Origin: Pseudocitrobacter cyperus
GTDB lineage: Bacteria; Pseudomonadota; Gammaproteobacteria; Enterobacterales; Enterobacteriaceae
Direction: 5' to 3'
NCBI RefSeq assembly: GCF_039889165.1
Contig: NZ_JAYMYY010000006.1
Span: 1 to 64,000, forward strand
DNA length: 64,000 nucleotides
Positions 42,608 through 52,700 of the stretch are shown here, piece after piece. The position numbers and the translations under genes are program-made. Below the pieces are notes generated by a model. That model had not been told where the DNA came from. It made no database searches and saw only the letters and a program-made list of their open reading frames with translations. Each line of letters opens with the position of its first letter. Position 1 is the first letter of the stretch.

Positions 42608-43030
42608 TCAACGGCGATCTAACGAAATCGCGCCCGGCCCGGTAATCGCCAGCAGCAGGAACCCGCCTGCAATACTGACGTTTTTATAAAAGTTAATCAT
42701 GTTTGGCACCACTGCATCGCCGGTCATATCCCAGTAATGGTGGCCAATCACCGCCGTACCCAGCGTATAGAAAACGAAGATAACCGCCAGCGGACGCGTG
42801 AAGAAGCCCAGTACAATCAGAATGGCGACTGGCACTTCCATAATGATGGCGATAATCGCCGACAGGGTTGGCACTGGCGCGCCCGAGGACGCCATATACT
42901 GAACCGTGCCGTCGAAGCCCAGCATTTTCGGATAACCGAAAATAATAAACAGCAAAACGAGAGCGATGCGCGCGATCAGCAGTATCAGCGAACGTGATGT
43001 GCCAAAGTCGAAATAACGTAGTGTGTTCAT
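42608..43030 (-). CDS. yphA: DoxX-family inner-membrane protein YphA
   Basis: Membrane protein of 140 residues with four hydrophobic segments (for example SLILLIARIALVLLFIIFGYPKM, LSAIIAIIMEVPVAILIVLGFF). It matches E. coli YphA over its whole length, ending ITGPGAISLDRR. In E. coli it lies next to hcaD and ahead of the yph cluster; here it also adjoins hcaD but is directly followed by glyA. DoxX proteins are linked to respiratory or thiosulfate redox partners in other species; function here unknown. Confidence 0.9.
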   Translation of the reverse strand: MNTLRYFDFGTSRSLILLIARIALVLLFIIFGYPKMLGFDGTVQYMASSGAPVPTLSAIIAIIMEVPVAILIVLGFFTRPLAVIFVFYTLGTAVIGHHYWDMTGDAVVPNMINFYKNVSIAGGFLLLAITGPGAISLDRR

Positions 43031-43120
43031 AGTCTTCCATTGTGTTAAGACGTGTTCTTAAAACGTAATACACAATGTGACTCTCTGCCACGCGATGCGC
43101 CGTTATGTTTACCGATCGCT

Positions 43121-43147
43121 GAAAAGGTCGCCAGCGCGACCTTTTTC
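43121..43147 (-). terminator. terminator after hcaD
   Basis: AAAAGGTCGC-cagc-GCGACCTTTTT just after the hcaD stop codon; ends the hca operon and separates it from yphA on the same strand. Confidence 0.85.
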
Positions 43148-43151
43148 TGAC

Positions 43152-44354
43152 TTACAGCGATTTAAGCGCCATGCTCTCATCGGTCAGCGCATCAACGGCA
43201 AGCGGTTTGCCCGACTGGATCAGTTTACGCAACACGCGCACTTCACGCCCCTGATTTAGCGCTACGGCTCCAGTCAACACCCCGTCGCGCAACTGGCACC
43301 ATATCGCTTTTCCCGCGTCCGGATTGCCGCGATAGATCCAGTTTTCGCCCTGCATCTCACCGACAAATTGCAGATTATCGCTGAACTGATCTGTCCAGAA
43401 CCAGCCTGGCGCGGCGACGGGAAGGGGTTGTTCAAGCATCGCAGCAACGGCGATTTGCGCCTGAACGTTAGCGTTTTCCCAGCTTTCAATGCGATGCAGT
43501 GAACCGTCAGGCAGACGAGTTATCGCCACATCACCGGCGGCAAATATCGCCGGGTCAGCGGTAGCACAGCGCGCATCCACCACGATACCGTTAGCGGTTT
43601 CCAGCCCGGCCTCGCGGGCGAGAGCATCGTTCGCCACAATGCCGATACCGTAGATCACCGCATCGGCTGAAAGCTGCTCGCCATTGTGTAGCGTCAACCG
43701 AAGGTCGTCGCCTGAGTCAATATGCTCAATGGCGTTGTTTAGCCGCAGGCGAACACCAGCCTGTTGGTGGCGGCGGATGAGATAGTCACGCACCGGCGGC
43801 GGCGCATTGCGGCCCATCACTGTCGGCGCGAGTTCGACGACAGTAACCAGGCAACCGCGCTGGGTCGCGCTGGCTGCCAGCTCAAGGCCAATCGTTCCTG
43901 CGCCAACTATCACCAGTGATTTCCCCGTTTCCAGCACCGGGCGCAAGCGTTCAGCATCGAGCGCATGACGCAGGGTGAAGCAGCGTTCCCCCAGCGCATC
44001 AAGCATGGGCAGTGGACGCGCCGCCGCGCCGGTGGCTATCAGTAGCTTCGTCCAGCGATAGGTCTGTCCGTCTGCCAGCACGACCATTTTTGCCTGCCGA
44101 TCAATCCGGCGAATCGTTACACCGAGATGCAACTGCACATTGTTTGCCTGCCACCACCCGGCGGCAAGCACCGGCTGAAGCTGCGGATTGTCGTCCAGAA
44201 GCATTGCTTTCGACAGCGGCGGACGCTCATAGGGCAAATATTGCTCGTCTGAGAAAAGGTGTAATTCACCGCTAAAACCCTGCTGGCGCAAAGAGGCTGC
44301 CGCCATCGCCGCCGCCTGACCGCCGCCAATAATGGCAATGATTTCATCGTTCAT
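43152..44354 (-). CDS. hcaD: 3-phenylpropionate/cinnamate dioxygenase ferredoxin reductase HcaD
   Basis: FAD-dependent reductase passing electrons from NADH to the ferredoxin HcaC. FAD motif AIIGGGQAAAMAAASL at residues 7-22 and NAD motif VIVGAGTIGLELAASA near 147-162; 400 residues as in E. coli. Last gene of hcaEFCBD, 9 bp after hcaB, followed by a terminator. Confidence 0.95.
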   Translation of the reverse strand: MNDEIIAIIGGGQAAAMAAASLRQQGFSGELHLFSDEQYLPYERPPLSKAMLLDDNPQLQPVLAAGWWQANNVQLHLGVTIRRIDRQAKMVVLADGQTYRWTKLLIATGAAARPLPMLDALGERCFTLRHALDAERLRPVLETGKSLVIVGAGTIGLELAASATQRGCLVTVVELAPTVMGRNAPPPVRDYLIRRHQQAGVRLRLNNAIEHIDSGDDLRLTLHNGEQLSADAVIYGIGIVANDALAREAGLETANGIVVDARCATADPAIFAAGDVAITRLPDGSLHRIESWENANVQAQIAVAAMLEQPLPVAAPGWFWTDQFSDNLQFVGEMQGENWIYRGNPDAGKAIWCQLRDGVLTGAVALNQGREVRVLRKLIQSGKPLAVDALTDESMALKSL

Positions 44355-44363
44355 GGTGGCTCC

Positions 44364-45176
44364 TTATAAATCCAGACCAGCAGCAACGTGGCGGATGCCG
44401 CGGATGGCAAGACCCGCATCGGCATTAATCATTACGCCGCTCAGCGCCCGATTATTGCGTCGTGACGCCAGCATCACGTAGGGCCCGGTAAAATCTGCCG
44501 GGTCGGGGAAGAACTGTAGCGGTAGAATGGCGGCGATTTTTTCCGGCGTCAGCGACTGCATAATTGAGGTGTCGCTTTGCCCCAGCGCCTGTGGCCCGCG
44601 CAGGTCGCTGGCCATGCCGCACGGCCCAACGCCGTTGACGCGCACTTTCGGCGCCAGTTCATAGGCCAACTGGCGAATTAACCCTGTCGCCGCATGTTTA
44701 CTGGCGGTATACAGCGGGCCGCCGCCGCCTGGATACCAGGCGGCGTTAGAGAGCGTGAAAATGATGCTGCCAGAGCTTGCGATCAGCGCCTGCGCGCAGG
44801 CTTTCGCGCCCAGCAGATAACCGAGCACGTTGACGTTAAACAGCTCGTGGAAACCGCTCTCCAGCGCATCGGCGGAGGTATTCACCAGCGAGGCGTTGTG
44901 ATCCCAAATCCCTGCGTTGCCAATAAAACAGTCCAGCTTGCCAAACTGTGTCAGTATCTGATCAACCGCGCGCTGGTAATCGGCGTAGCAGGTGACGTTA
45001 CCCTCGACCGCCAGCACATGTTCGCCAAAACGCTGGCGCAGGCTGGCGACTTTGGCGCCCGACAGTTCGAGTGTGGCGACTTTCGCGCCCTCTTCAATAA
45101 AGCGCTCGACCAGCGCCAGACCCAGGCCGGAGCCGCCCCCGGTGATAAATATCACTTCATCTTTCAAATCGCTCAT
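44364..45176 (-). CDS. hcaB: phenylpropionate/cinnamate dihydrodiol dehydrogenase HcaB
   Basis: Short-chain dehydrogenase oxidising the cis-dihydrodiol to 2,3-dihydroxyphenylpropionate (or cinnamate). Cofactor motif TGGGSGLG at 12-19; catalytic YTASK near 155-159. ATG 45176 gives 270 residues as in E. coli and overlaps hcaC by 4 bp; the frame is open further upstream only through hcaC. The product would feed the mhp ring-cleavage pathway, which is not in this window. Confidence 0.95.
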   Translation of the reverse strand: MSDLKDEVIFITGGGSGLGLALVERFIEEGAKVATLELSGAKVASLRQRFGEHVLAVEGNVTCYADYQRAVDQILTQFGKLDCFIGNAGIWDHNASLVNTSADALESGFHELFNVNVLGYLLGAKACAQALIASSGSIIFTLSNAAWYPGGGGPLYTASKHAATGLIRQLAYELAPKVRVNGVGPCGMASDLRGPQALGQSDTSIMQSLTPEKIAAILPLQFFPDPADFTGPYVMLASRRNNRALSGVMINADAGLAIRGIRHVAAGLDL

Positions 45177-45493
45177 GATGCCTCCTCCGGGATGTCGACA
45201 TACACGTCGTCGCCTTCTACAAATACCGGGTAGGTGGCAATCGGGTCGGTGGCAGGCAGGCACATCGCTTTACCGGTTTTCAGGCAGAAACTGGCGGCGT
45301 GCAGCGGGCACTCCACGGTGGCATCATCTTCCAGATACCCTTCGGACATCGACGCGTTGCCGTGGCTGCAACGGTCGTTGATGGCATAAAACTCACCGCC
45401 GACGTTGAACAGGGCGATGACGGGAGAGGTTTCCAGACGGAGGGCTTCCCCCTCCGGTAGCTCCGCAGTGGAGCAGGCTAATACACGGCTCAT
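45173..45493 (-). CDS. hcaC: dioxygenase ferredoxin subunit HcaC
   Basis: Rieske-type [2Fe-2S] ferredoxin of 106 residues. Cluster ligands CSH (Cys42, His44) and CPLH (Cys62, His65) are spaced as expected. It carries electrons from HcaD to the oxygenase. Overlaps hcaF by 1 bp and hcaB by 4 bp. Confidence 0.96.
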   Translation of the reverse strand: MSRVLACSTAELPEGEALRLETSPVIALFNVGGEFYAINDRCSHGNASMSEGYLEDDATVECPLHAASFCLKTGKAMCLPATDPIATYPVFVEGDDVYVDIPEEAS

Positions 45494-46011
45494 CAGAACA
45501 ATACACTCAGGTTGTGGGAGGTGATCACCGCCTGATCGAGCACGATCTCACGTGCCAGCAGACGCCACTGTTCGCCATCCAGGCGGCGCACTTTGTCAAA
45601 GCGCGTTCCGATGTAAAAGGTTTCATCACGCTCTTTTTGCGCGCGATAAAGCAGATAATTGACTCGCACGGCAAACACATTCGGCTGATCTGTTTCACTC
45701 ACCTGGATATTGCTTATCATGTGACGCGTGCGCGACGGCGGTTCTTCCGCCCACGCCATTCCGGTTTCCAGACGGGCTATCCGGCGCTCAAGCTGATCTT
45801 TGTTGTCGTTAAAGATCCAGGTGGTCGGCGGCTGTTTGCCTTTTCGACGATCGCGGGTTTGCGCGTTTACCGTGGTGCGCATGGTGTAGACGATCTCTTC
45901 ATCAAGCTGATCCAGCCAGTCGCGGAAACGCCAGTCGTCGAGTAGTGAGGCTTCCAGATAGAGAAACTGGGCGATGCGATGATGCAGTTCTAAAGAGACA
46001 GGGTTGCTCAT
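45493..46011 (-). CDS. hcaF: dioxygenase beta subunit HcaF
   Basis: Small (beta) subunit of the 3-phenylpropionate/cinnamate 1,2-dioxygenase, 172 residues, of the SnoaL-like cone fold used by ring-hydroxylating dioxygenases; recognisable segments are YTMRTTVNAQTRDR and RTRHMISNIQV. It stabilises the alpha3beta3 hexamer. Starts within the end of hcaE (4-bp overlap). Confidence 0.95.
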   Translation of the reverse strand: MSNPVSLELHHRIAQFLYLEASLLDDWRFRDWLDQLDEEIVYTMRTTVNAQTRDRRKGKQPPTTWIFNDNKDQLERRIARLETGMAWAEEPPSRTRHMISNIQVSETDQPNVFAVRVNYLLYRAQKERDETFYIGTRFDKVRRLDGEQWRLLAREIVLDQAVITSHNLSVLF

Positions 46012-47369
46012 TTCATCACCTCCTGCTGGTATGCGGCGGTTTTCTCATCCACTTCCTGCCAGCTTTCACTGGCGAGGAGATCGGCCCAGCGCTGATACAT
46101 CCCGCGCGCGGCGGTTTCCGAGAAGATGTAGTTGGTAATACCCGGAATGCCGTCTTCGCGACGTTTTTCCTGGCCGAGCCCCATTTGCAGGCAAAGCTGA
46201 CTGTTACGCGCTTTGTTGCCTTTCAGCAGTTTCTGGATCTCGCACCAGTTTTCCGAGTCATCTTGCTCCAGGAAGCCCGCCGGGCCGAAGGCGCGGGTGG
46301 CGCTGTTTTCAAAGGCCGCTTTCACCTCATCAGAGGCGGCTTTATCGGTAATGCAGAAAGCCCATACTTCAACCTGATCCGGGCCGCGGGGGTGCCAGAC
46401 GCGCAGTGTGGCGGTACCGTTCAACCAGGAAAGCGTCGGGAAAATGTTGTTATGGCCGGCGAGACGCAGGGCGCGTACTTTGCCCAGCCGTTGCTCCGCC
46501 TCTTCATACGTTTCGCGGTAATAGCTGGAGACTGCGCCATCCACCCACACATTGGCGTCCGGTTTTTCGGTAAAGAAGAAGCCGCTGCCGTGCCCGTCCT
46601 GGCCGAACTGGAGCGCGTCTTTAGCGGTTTCCCACACCGGGCGTGCGGTTTGCCCATCGCCAAGGTGCTTCGAGCTGTCATCATCTTTCGCGCCCAGCAC
46701 CTGTACGGCGGAGGCGTGGCTGAAGAGGGCGTGATACTGGTCGCTGGCGAACTGCTCTGCCGGGAATTTCCAGTTGCAGTTGATTACCCATTTCTGCACG
46801 CCGCCGACAATTTCAGTACCGCCTTCCCGACGATCCAGCATGCCGTCGAGATACCACTTCATGTCGCCCAGATAATCCAGCAGCGGCGGGGCGGAGGTAT
46901 CCCAGTTGGCAAAAATCAGACCCTTGTAGCTTTCTACGCAGGGCACTTCGTTTAAGCCCCAATGGGATTTACACAACCCCTGCGGATAGGCGCGCGGCTC
47001 CAGCGGGACATCAATCAGCTCGCCGTTAATGCCGTAAGACCAGCCGTGATAGGGGCAGGTGAAGGCCTTGGTGTTGCCGCAATCGGCGTAGCTCACGCGC
47101 ATAGCGCGGTGGCGGCACTGGTTCAAAAAGGCTTTGATACTGCCGTCTTTCTGGCGAACGACAACGACCGCGTCTTCGCCCATGTAAGTGTTAAAGAAAT
47201 CGCCCGCTTTCGGTATCTGGCTTTCATGGGCCAGAAACAGCCAGCAGCGACCAAAAATACGCTCAAGCTCCAGTTGGTAAATGTCAGGATCGGTGTAAAT
47301 ACGTGGGGTTACGCTACCGTTATGGGTGTCGATGAGAGAGTAAATGTCTACAGGTGTTTTGTTGGTCAT
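46008..47369 (-). CDS. hcaE: dioxygenase alpha subunit HcaE
   Basis: Catalytic subunit adding both atoms of O2 to the ring of 3-phenylpropionate or cinnamate. Rieske ligands Cys85-x-His87 and Cys105-x2-His108; mononuclear iron ligands His213 and His218 with the bridging Asp210 in FASDQYHALFSH. 453 residues as in E. coli. First gene of the hca operon, divergent from hcaR across 133 bp. Confidence 0.96.
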   Translation of the reverse strand: MTNKTPVDIYSLIDTHNGSVTPRIYTDPDIYQLELERIFGRCWLFLAHESQIPKAGDFFNTYMGEDAVVVVRQKDGSIKAFLNQCRHRAMRVSYADCGNTKAFTCPYHGWSYGINGELIDVPLEPRAYPQGLCKSHWGLNEVPCVESYKGLIFANWDTSAPPLLDYLGDMKWYLDGMLDRREGGTEIVGGVQKWVINCNWKFPAEQFASDQYHALFSHASAVQVLGAKDDDSSKHLGDGQTARPVWETAKDALQFGQDGHGSGFFFTEKPDANVWVDGAVSSYYRETYEEAEQRLGKVRALRLAGHNNIFPTLSWLNGTATLRVWHPRGPDQVEVWAFCITDKAASDEVKAAFENSATRAFGPAGFLEQDDSENWCEIQKLLKGNKARNSQLCLQMGLGQEKRREDGIPGITNYIFSETAARGMYQRWADLLASESWQEVDEKTAAYQQEVMK

Positions 47370-47502
47370 ATAGTTATCTCGCGGGTAAGAGGTATTGACC
47401 TTCTGGTTTTTGTGTCTTTACTATGTTGCTAATTGGTTGTCGTTATGTGAAATAGTTAATTTCTACCAACTGATACGTTTTATCTATGACAGGGAGAAGG
47501 GC

Positions 47503-48387
47503 ATGGAACTGAGACACCTTCGCTACTTTGTGGCGGTCGCGCAGGAACTGAATTTCACGCGCGCGGCGGAAAAACTGCATACTTCGCAGCCGTCGTTAAG
47601 CAGTCAGATCCGCGATCTGGAACAGTGCGTGGGCGTTTCTCTACTGGAAAGGGATAAAAGAAAAGTGACGCTTACCGCGGCGGGAGAGTGTTTTCTTACC
47701 GACGCGCAGGCGATCCTTATTCAGGCCGAACAGGCGAAAGTTCGCGCGCGCAGCGCTGCCCTGCAGGGAAATCATCTGGTGATCGGTTTTGTGCCCTCGG
47801 CGGAGGTGAATTTGTTGCCCAGGGTGATGCCGCTGCTGCGGTTGCGCCAGCCAGAGACACAAATCGAACTGGTCAGTCTCATTACCACCCAGCAGGAAGA
47901 GAAATTGCGCAGCGGCGAGCTGGATGTGGGGCTGATGCGCCACCCGGTCTATAACCCGGAAATTGAGTTTCTGGAGCTATTTAATGAACCACTGGCGGTG
48001 GTGATGCCCGCGACCCATCCGCTGGCGCGCGAGCGCAAAATTAGCGCGGAACAGCTTAACGGCGTCGATTTTATCAGTACCGATCCTGCCTATTCCGGCG
48101 CACTGGCGTCCATTGTGGATGAATGGCTTACCGGGCAGCAGTGTCAGCCAAAAATTGTGCAGATGGCGACCAATATTCTGGTCACGATGAATCTGGTTGG
48201 CATGGGGCTCGGCGTATCCCTTATTCCGGGCTATATGCAGAGCTTTAATACCGGGCAGGTGGTGTTTCGCCCCCTGGCCGGTGATGCGCCGACCATCGCG
48301 CTGCTGATGGCGTGGAAAAAAGGTGAGCTAAAACCTGCGCTGCGCGACTTTATTGAGATTGTGAAGACGCGGTGTGAACTAGCCTGA
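47503..48387 (+). CDS. hcaR: LysR-type activator HcaR
   Basis: Activates hcaEFCBD in response to phenylpropionate or cinnamate. The HTH lies at about 1-60 (MELRHLRYFVAVAQELNFTRAAEKLHTSQPSLSSQIRDLE is 40 residues of it), with a substrate-binding domain after. ATG 47503 with AGGGAGAAGGGC upstream; 294 residues against 296 in E. coli. Its 3' end overlaps the convergent ROK gene by 9 bp, so the junction with the inserted sugar cluster is very tight. Confidence 0.95.
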   Translation: MELRHLRYFVAVAQELNFTRAAEKLHTSQPSLSSQIRDLEQCVGVSLLERDKRKVTLTAAGECFLTDAQAILIQAEQAKVRARSAALQGNHLVIGFVPSAEVNLLPRVMPLLRLRQPETQIELVSLITTQQEEKLRSGELDVGLMRHPVYNPEIEFLELFNEPLAVVMPATHPLARERKISAEQLNGVDFISTDPAYSGALASIVDEWLTGQQCQPKIVQMATNILVTMNLVGMGLGVSLIPGYMQSFNTGQVVFRPLAGDAPTIALLMAWKKGELKPALRDFIEIVKTRCELA

Positions 48388-49590
48388 ACGTCGCCACGAA
48401 AGTGTGTTGAGCTGGTCTTCGGCATACAGATAGCCAATTCCTAACAGTTGCTGGGCTCGCGATAGCGTGCCAAAACCGATATGCGTGGCCCTGGCCTGTG
48501 ATGTTTCTCCTCGATCGAATGGGTTGAAGCCGGTCTGACGAATAATGGTATTCAGCCACTGTTCACCAAAGGCGCAACTGCGACCATAAAAGATGATTTG
48601 ATTAATATTCATTATATTCAGAAAGTTATAAATGCTTAACCCTATTGCGTTGGCGGCAGTTTCTACCCACGCCTGAATCTGTATATTTCCTTGTTGCCAC
48701 GAAGCAATAAGTTCCGCTGTCGTTAACGACTCCGGACTATGGTGAGTATCGGGCTGAAGTTTCAGCCACTGGCGAGCCTGCTTTTTGAGAGCGTTCAACG
48801 AGGCCACTGTTTCGAGACAACCGTAACGCCCACAGGTACACGCGATGCCATCAGGATCCACAATAGTGTGGCCGATTTGCCCGCTGCCGTAGAGACTGCC
48901 GCGCCAGATTTGGCCGTTTATGACGAATGAGGAACCAATCCCGTAATCGACGTTAATAACGCAAAAATCATCGCGCAGTGAAGAATTTTGCCACTTCTCC
49001 GCCAGAGCCAACATCACGCAGTCGTTATCCATACGTACCTTAACATGGAGTTTTTCTTCAAGAAGATACTTAATTTCTATCGATTCTTTCCAGGGCGCTT
49101 GCGGCATCGTCTGTGATACCCCAGTAACGGGATCCACCTGTCCATGAATGGCCAGGGCGAGATTGATTTTTTTGGCCGGATAACGCTGATGATAACGTCG
49201 CCAGCAGGATTCTATAGCTGCCAGAAGAGCCTGCGGCGTAGGGGCGGCAATAGTCTGATGCGAGACGTCTTCCTGCGGCGTTAAGCAGGCATCAGCGAGT
49301 AATGTTTCAATGCTGGTGGGGGTGATATTCATACACAGTGTCCAGTCGCCATCGACGGGAAGATGGTAACTGCCACTGCTGAGCCCTCGCTGACTGAGGC
49401 TTTCAACTGAATGCGCGATTCGTCCTTCCTGAAGCAATTCATCAAGAATGTTGCTCACCGCCGGAATAGACAGTCCGGTCATTTGAGAAAGCTGAGATTT
49501 ACTCAAGATTTTCTCTCGCCAGAAGCAGGCAAGAAAAACCCGCTTATTTTCCTGCCTCACTCGAACATTATTGAAGCCTGAAAGTTGCAT
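48379..49590 (-). CDS. ROK-family transcriptional regulator, YphH-like
   Basis: NagC/XylR-type regulator of 403 residues. N-terminal winged helix (about 10-70, ILSKSQLSQMTGLSIPAVSNILDEL), then a ROK domain with the zinc motif CTCGRYGCLETVAS and the stretch GQIGHTIVDPDG. Divergent from the YphG-like gene across 112 bp that contain a 21-bp palindrome. Most similar, as far as I recall, to E. coli YphH, which lies beside yphG. The ligand is probably a sugar; self and cluster regulation is inferred. Confidence 0.85.
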   Translation of the reverse strand: MQLSGFNNVRVRQENKRVFLACFWREKILSKSQLSQMTGLSIPAVSNILDELLQEGRIAHSVESLSQRGLSSGSYHLPVDGDWTLCMNITPTSIETLLADACLTPQEDVSHQTIAAPTPQALLAAIESCWRRYHQRYPAKKINLALAIHGQVDPVTGVSQTMPQAPWKESIEIKYLLEEKLHVKVRMDNDCVMLALAEKWQNSSLRDDFCVINVDYGIGSSFVINGQIWRGSLYGSGQIGHTIVDPDGIACTCGRYGCLETVASLNALKKQARQWLKLQPDTHHSPESLTTAELIASWQQGNIQIQAWVETAANAIGLSIYNFLNIMNINQIIFYGRSCAFGEQWLNTIIRQTGFNPFDRGETSQARATHIGFGTLSRAQQLLGIGYLYAEDQLNTLSWRRSG

Positions 49591-49611
49591 ACACTAAACA
49601 CCCTTAACTGT

Positions 49612-49632
49612 ATTGCGTGAGCATTGCGCAAT
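49612..49632. promoter_or_regulatory. candidate operator between ROK regulator and YphG-like gene
   Basis: ATTGCG (49612-49617) and CGCAAT (49627-49632) form an inverted repeat of 21 bp with a 9-bp spacer, just upstream of the regulator's start and 71 bp before the divergent gene. Such palindromes in divergent promoters often bind the local regulator; here this is only inferred. Confidence 0.45.
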
Positions 49633-49702
49633 TTAACGCCGTTTTAGTCGTACAGAATAAACATGTCGCTTATTTAACTTCAATTTATTTAGTGGAGAGC
49701 AC

Positions 49703-52700
49703 ATGTACGGTTCAGTTAAGGTGTGGAAAGAGACCCTCTCAATGCCAACGTGGACGGTGGGTGAAGAAGATCCTAACCCGATGTTCCTTGAAAAGCGGGT
49801 CTATCAAGGTTCCTCTGGCGCTGTTTACCCTTATGGCGTCATTGATACGCTGACCGGCAAGCGCGAGATGCGCGATTATCAGGCGGTGTGGATGGAGAAC
49901 GACTTCATTCGCATTATGCTGTTGCCTGAACTGGGCGGACGTATTCATCGCGCCTGGGATAAAGTGCAGCAGCGTGATTTTGTCTATTACAACGAAGTGG
50001 TGAAGCCAGCGCTGGTGGGGCTATTAGGTCCGTGGATTTCCGGCGGTATCGAATTTAACTGGCCTCAGCACCATCGTCCCACCACTTTTATGCCCGTGGA
50101 TTTTACCATTCAGTCCGGTGAGAACGGCGAGCAAACCGTTTGGATGGGTGAGGTTGAACCGATGCGCGGCTTGCAGGTTATGACCGGATTTACGCTCTAT
50201 CCGGACCGCGCGCTGATTGAGATCACCGGCAAAGTGTTTAACGGTAACGCCACACCGCGCCATTTCCTGTGGTGGGCCAACCCAGCCGTGAAAGGCGGCG
50301 ACGATCACCAGAGCGTTTTCCCCCCGGATGTGACGGCGGTTTTCGATCACGGCAAGCGCGATGTTTCCGCGTTCCCGATTGCTACAGGTACTTACTATAA
50401 GGTGGATTACTCTGCAGGCGTCGACATTTCTCGTTATAAAAATGTGCCGGTGCCGACCTCCTACATGGCGGAGAAATCAGATTACGACTTCGTCGGTGCC
50501 TGGCATCATGGTGAGCGTGGTGGCCTTCTCCATGTTGCGGATCATCACATCTCGCCAGGCAAAAAACAGTGGACCTGGGGCTACGATGATTTTGGTACCG
50601 CCTGGGATCGTAATCTGACAGATGAAAATGGCCCCTATATTGAGCTGATGACCGGTGTCTTCACCGATAACCAGCCCGATTTTACCTGGCTTGCTCCGTA
50701 CGAAGAAAAAGTCTTTGTGCAGAACTTCCTGCCCTACAGCGAACTGGGAATGATACAGAATGCCAGCACGCAACTTGCCATGAAACTACTGCGTGAAAAC
50801 GGGCAACTGGCTATTGGCGTATACGCGATTGCTCCGCTGAATGCGGTGCAGGTAACGGTAACTGAGGATGGTAAACCGCTGTATGAACAACGCGTTACGT
50901 TAAAACCCGGTGAGAGCTGGCAGACCACTCTGACGGATTGTGATTATCAACGTCTGACGATGCGTATGATTGATGAGTCTGGCAGAGAATTACTGAATTA
51001 CGAGGAGCATATTCCGCAGGAAACACCGCTTCCGGCTGCCGCGACGGCACCTGCCCGACCAGATGCGTTAAGCAATAGCGATGAGCTTTATTTTATTGGC
51101 CAGCATCTTGAACAGTACAACCACGCCAGCCGATACGCTGAAGAGTACTATCAGCGAGCGCTGGGTATCGACCCTGACGATTATCGTAATAATGTTGCTC
51201 TGGGGACGCTGGCACTAAATCGTGCCGACTGGGCGAAGGCAAAATCCTGCGCAGAGGCCGCGTTGAAACGGGCGCATCGCTGGAACAAAAATCCGCGTAA
51301 TGGTGAGGCCAGTATGTTGCTGGCGGCAGCGCTGGAAAGAATGGGCAATGACGCTACGGCCTGGGGTCACTACTACAAAGCGAGCTGGAGCGGCGACTGC
51401 CGTGATGCGGCGTACTGGTCGCTGGCTCGCCTGGCAATGAAGCGCGGCGATGTGGCATTGGCTCTGGAGAAAGTCGAACGCAGCTTGAGCTTTAACGCCA
51501 GTAATAACCTGGCAATGGGGCTCAAAGCACTGGCGCTGGCTGAACTGGGGCGCGAGGCTCAGGCGCTGTCATTTATCACGGCACGGTTGAAGGATTATCC
51601 GCTGAGCTATGTGCTTCACTACGCGCGCTGGGCGATAGAAAAAACGGCTGAATCGGCAGATGCATTGATAGCCATTACAGGGAGACGGGGGACCAACGCC
51701 TGTGAGCTTGCTGGCTGGCTGATGTCGATGGGGCTGAAAGAACAGACCCGGTCGCTTTTGAACCTGCTTGATAGCCAGGAGACGTTGCCACTGATGTGGC
51801 AAGCCTCACTGAGCGACGATCCTACGCCGTTTATCGAACGCGCCCGTGCGTCTCTCGGCCATCGGGTCCGTTTTCCAAACACTCTGGATGAAGTCCAGAT
51901 GCTGCAAACATTGCAGGCGTTTGCCTTCGCTCGTTATTTGCTGGGGTGCTTCTGGTACAGCAAACGTCGCTACGACGATGCGGTAAGTTGCTGGCGCAGT
52001 ACGCTGGAGCAGGAGCCGAATAACGCTGCTGTGCATCGCTTGCTGGGAATATATGCGTGGAACAAACAGCATGATGGACAGGCGGCGTATGCGCATTTGC
52101 AACAGGCCGTAACGCTGGCGCCTGAGAATGCCCGCTTCCTGTTTGAACTCGATTACCTCAAAAAATTAACGTCCACGTCGGCAGCGGCGCGTTTGCAAGC
52201 GCTTGAGGACAACGTTCAGGTTGCACTGAAACGCGACGATTTGACCGCTGAGTTGCTCAGTCTCTGGCATGCGCAAGGTAACTATTCCGCGGCGGCAAAT
52301 GTTCTGCGTGAACGCGTCTTCCATCCCTGGGAGGGGGGGGAAGGCAGAGTGACCGGACAGTATTTGCTCAATCAAATGCATCGTGCACTGGAGAGCCTCT
52401 GCGCCAACGAGTTGACGTCAGCCACCAAACTGCTGCGTCAGGCACTGCAATATCCAGAGAACCTTGGTGAAGGACGTCTTCCGGGTCAAACGGACAACGA
52501 TATTTGGTATCTGCTGGGATGCTGTGCAGCACGTCAACATGACAGACAACAGGCTACACAATGCTTCCAGCGTGCGACGCTGGGCGGTAATACGCTTGAT
52601 GCCGGACGTTACTACAACGATCAGCCGGTTGACTATCTCTTCTGGCAGGGGATGGCGCTGCGTGCATTAGGTGATAATGCGCAGGCCGATAAACACTTCC

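Noticed and set aside
45945..46955. A 336-codon open frame opposite hcaE
   Set aside because: It is antisense to a dioxygenase gene with intact Rieske and iron-site motifs; no protein family is visible in it.
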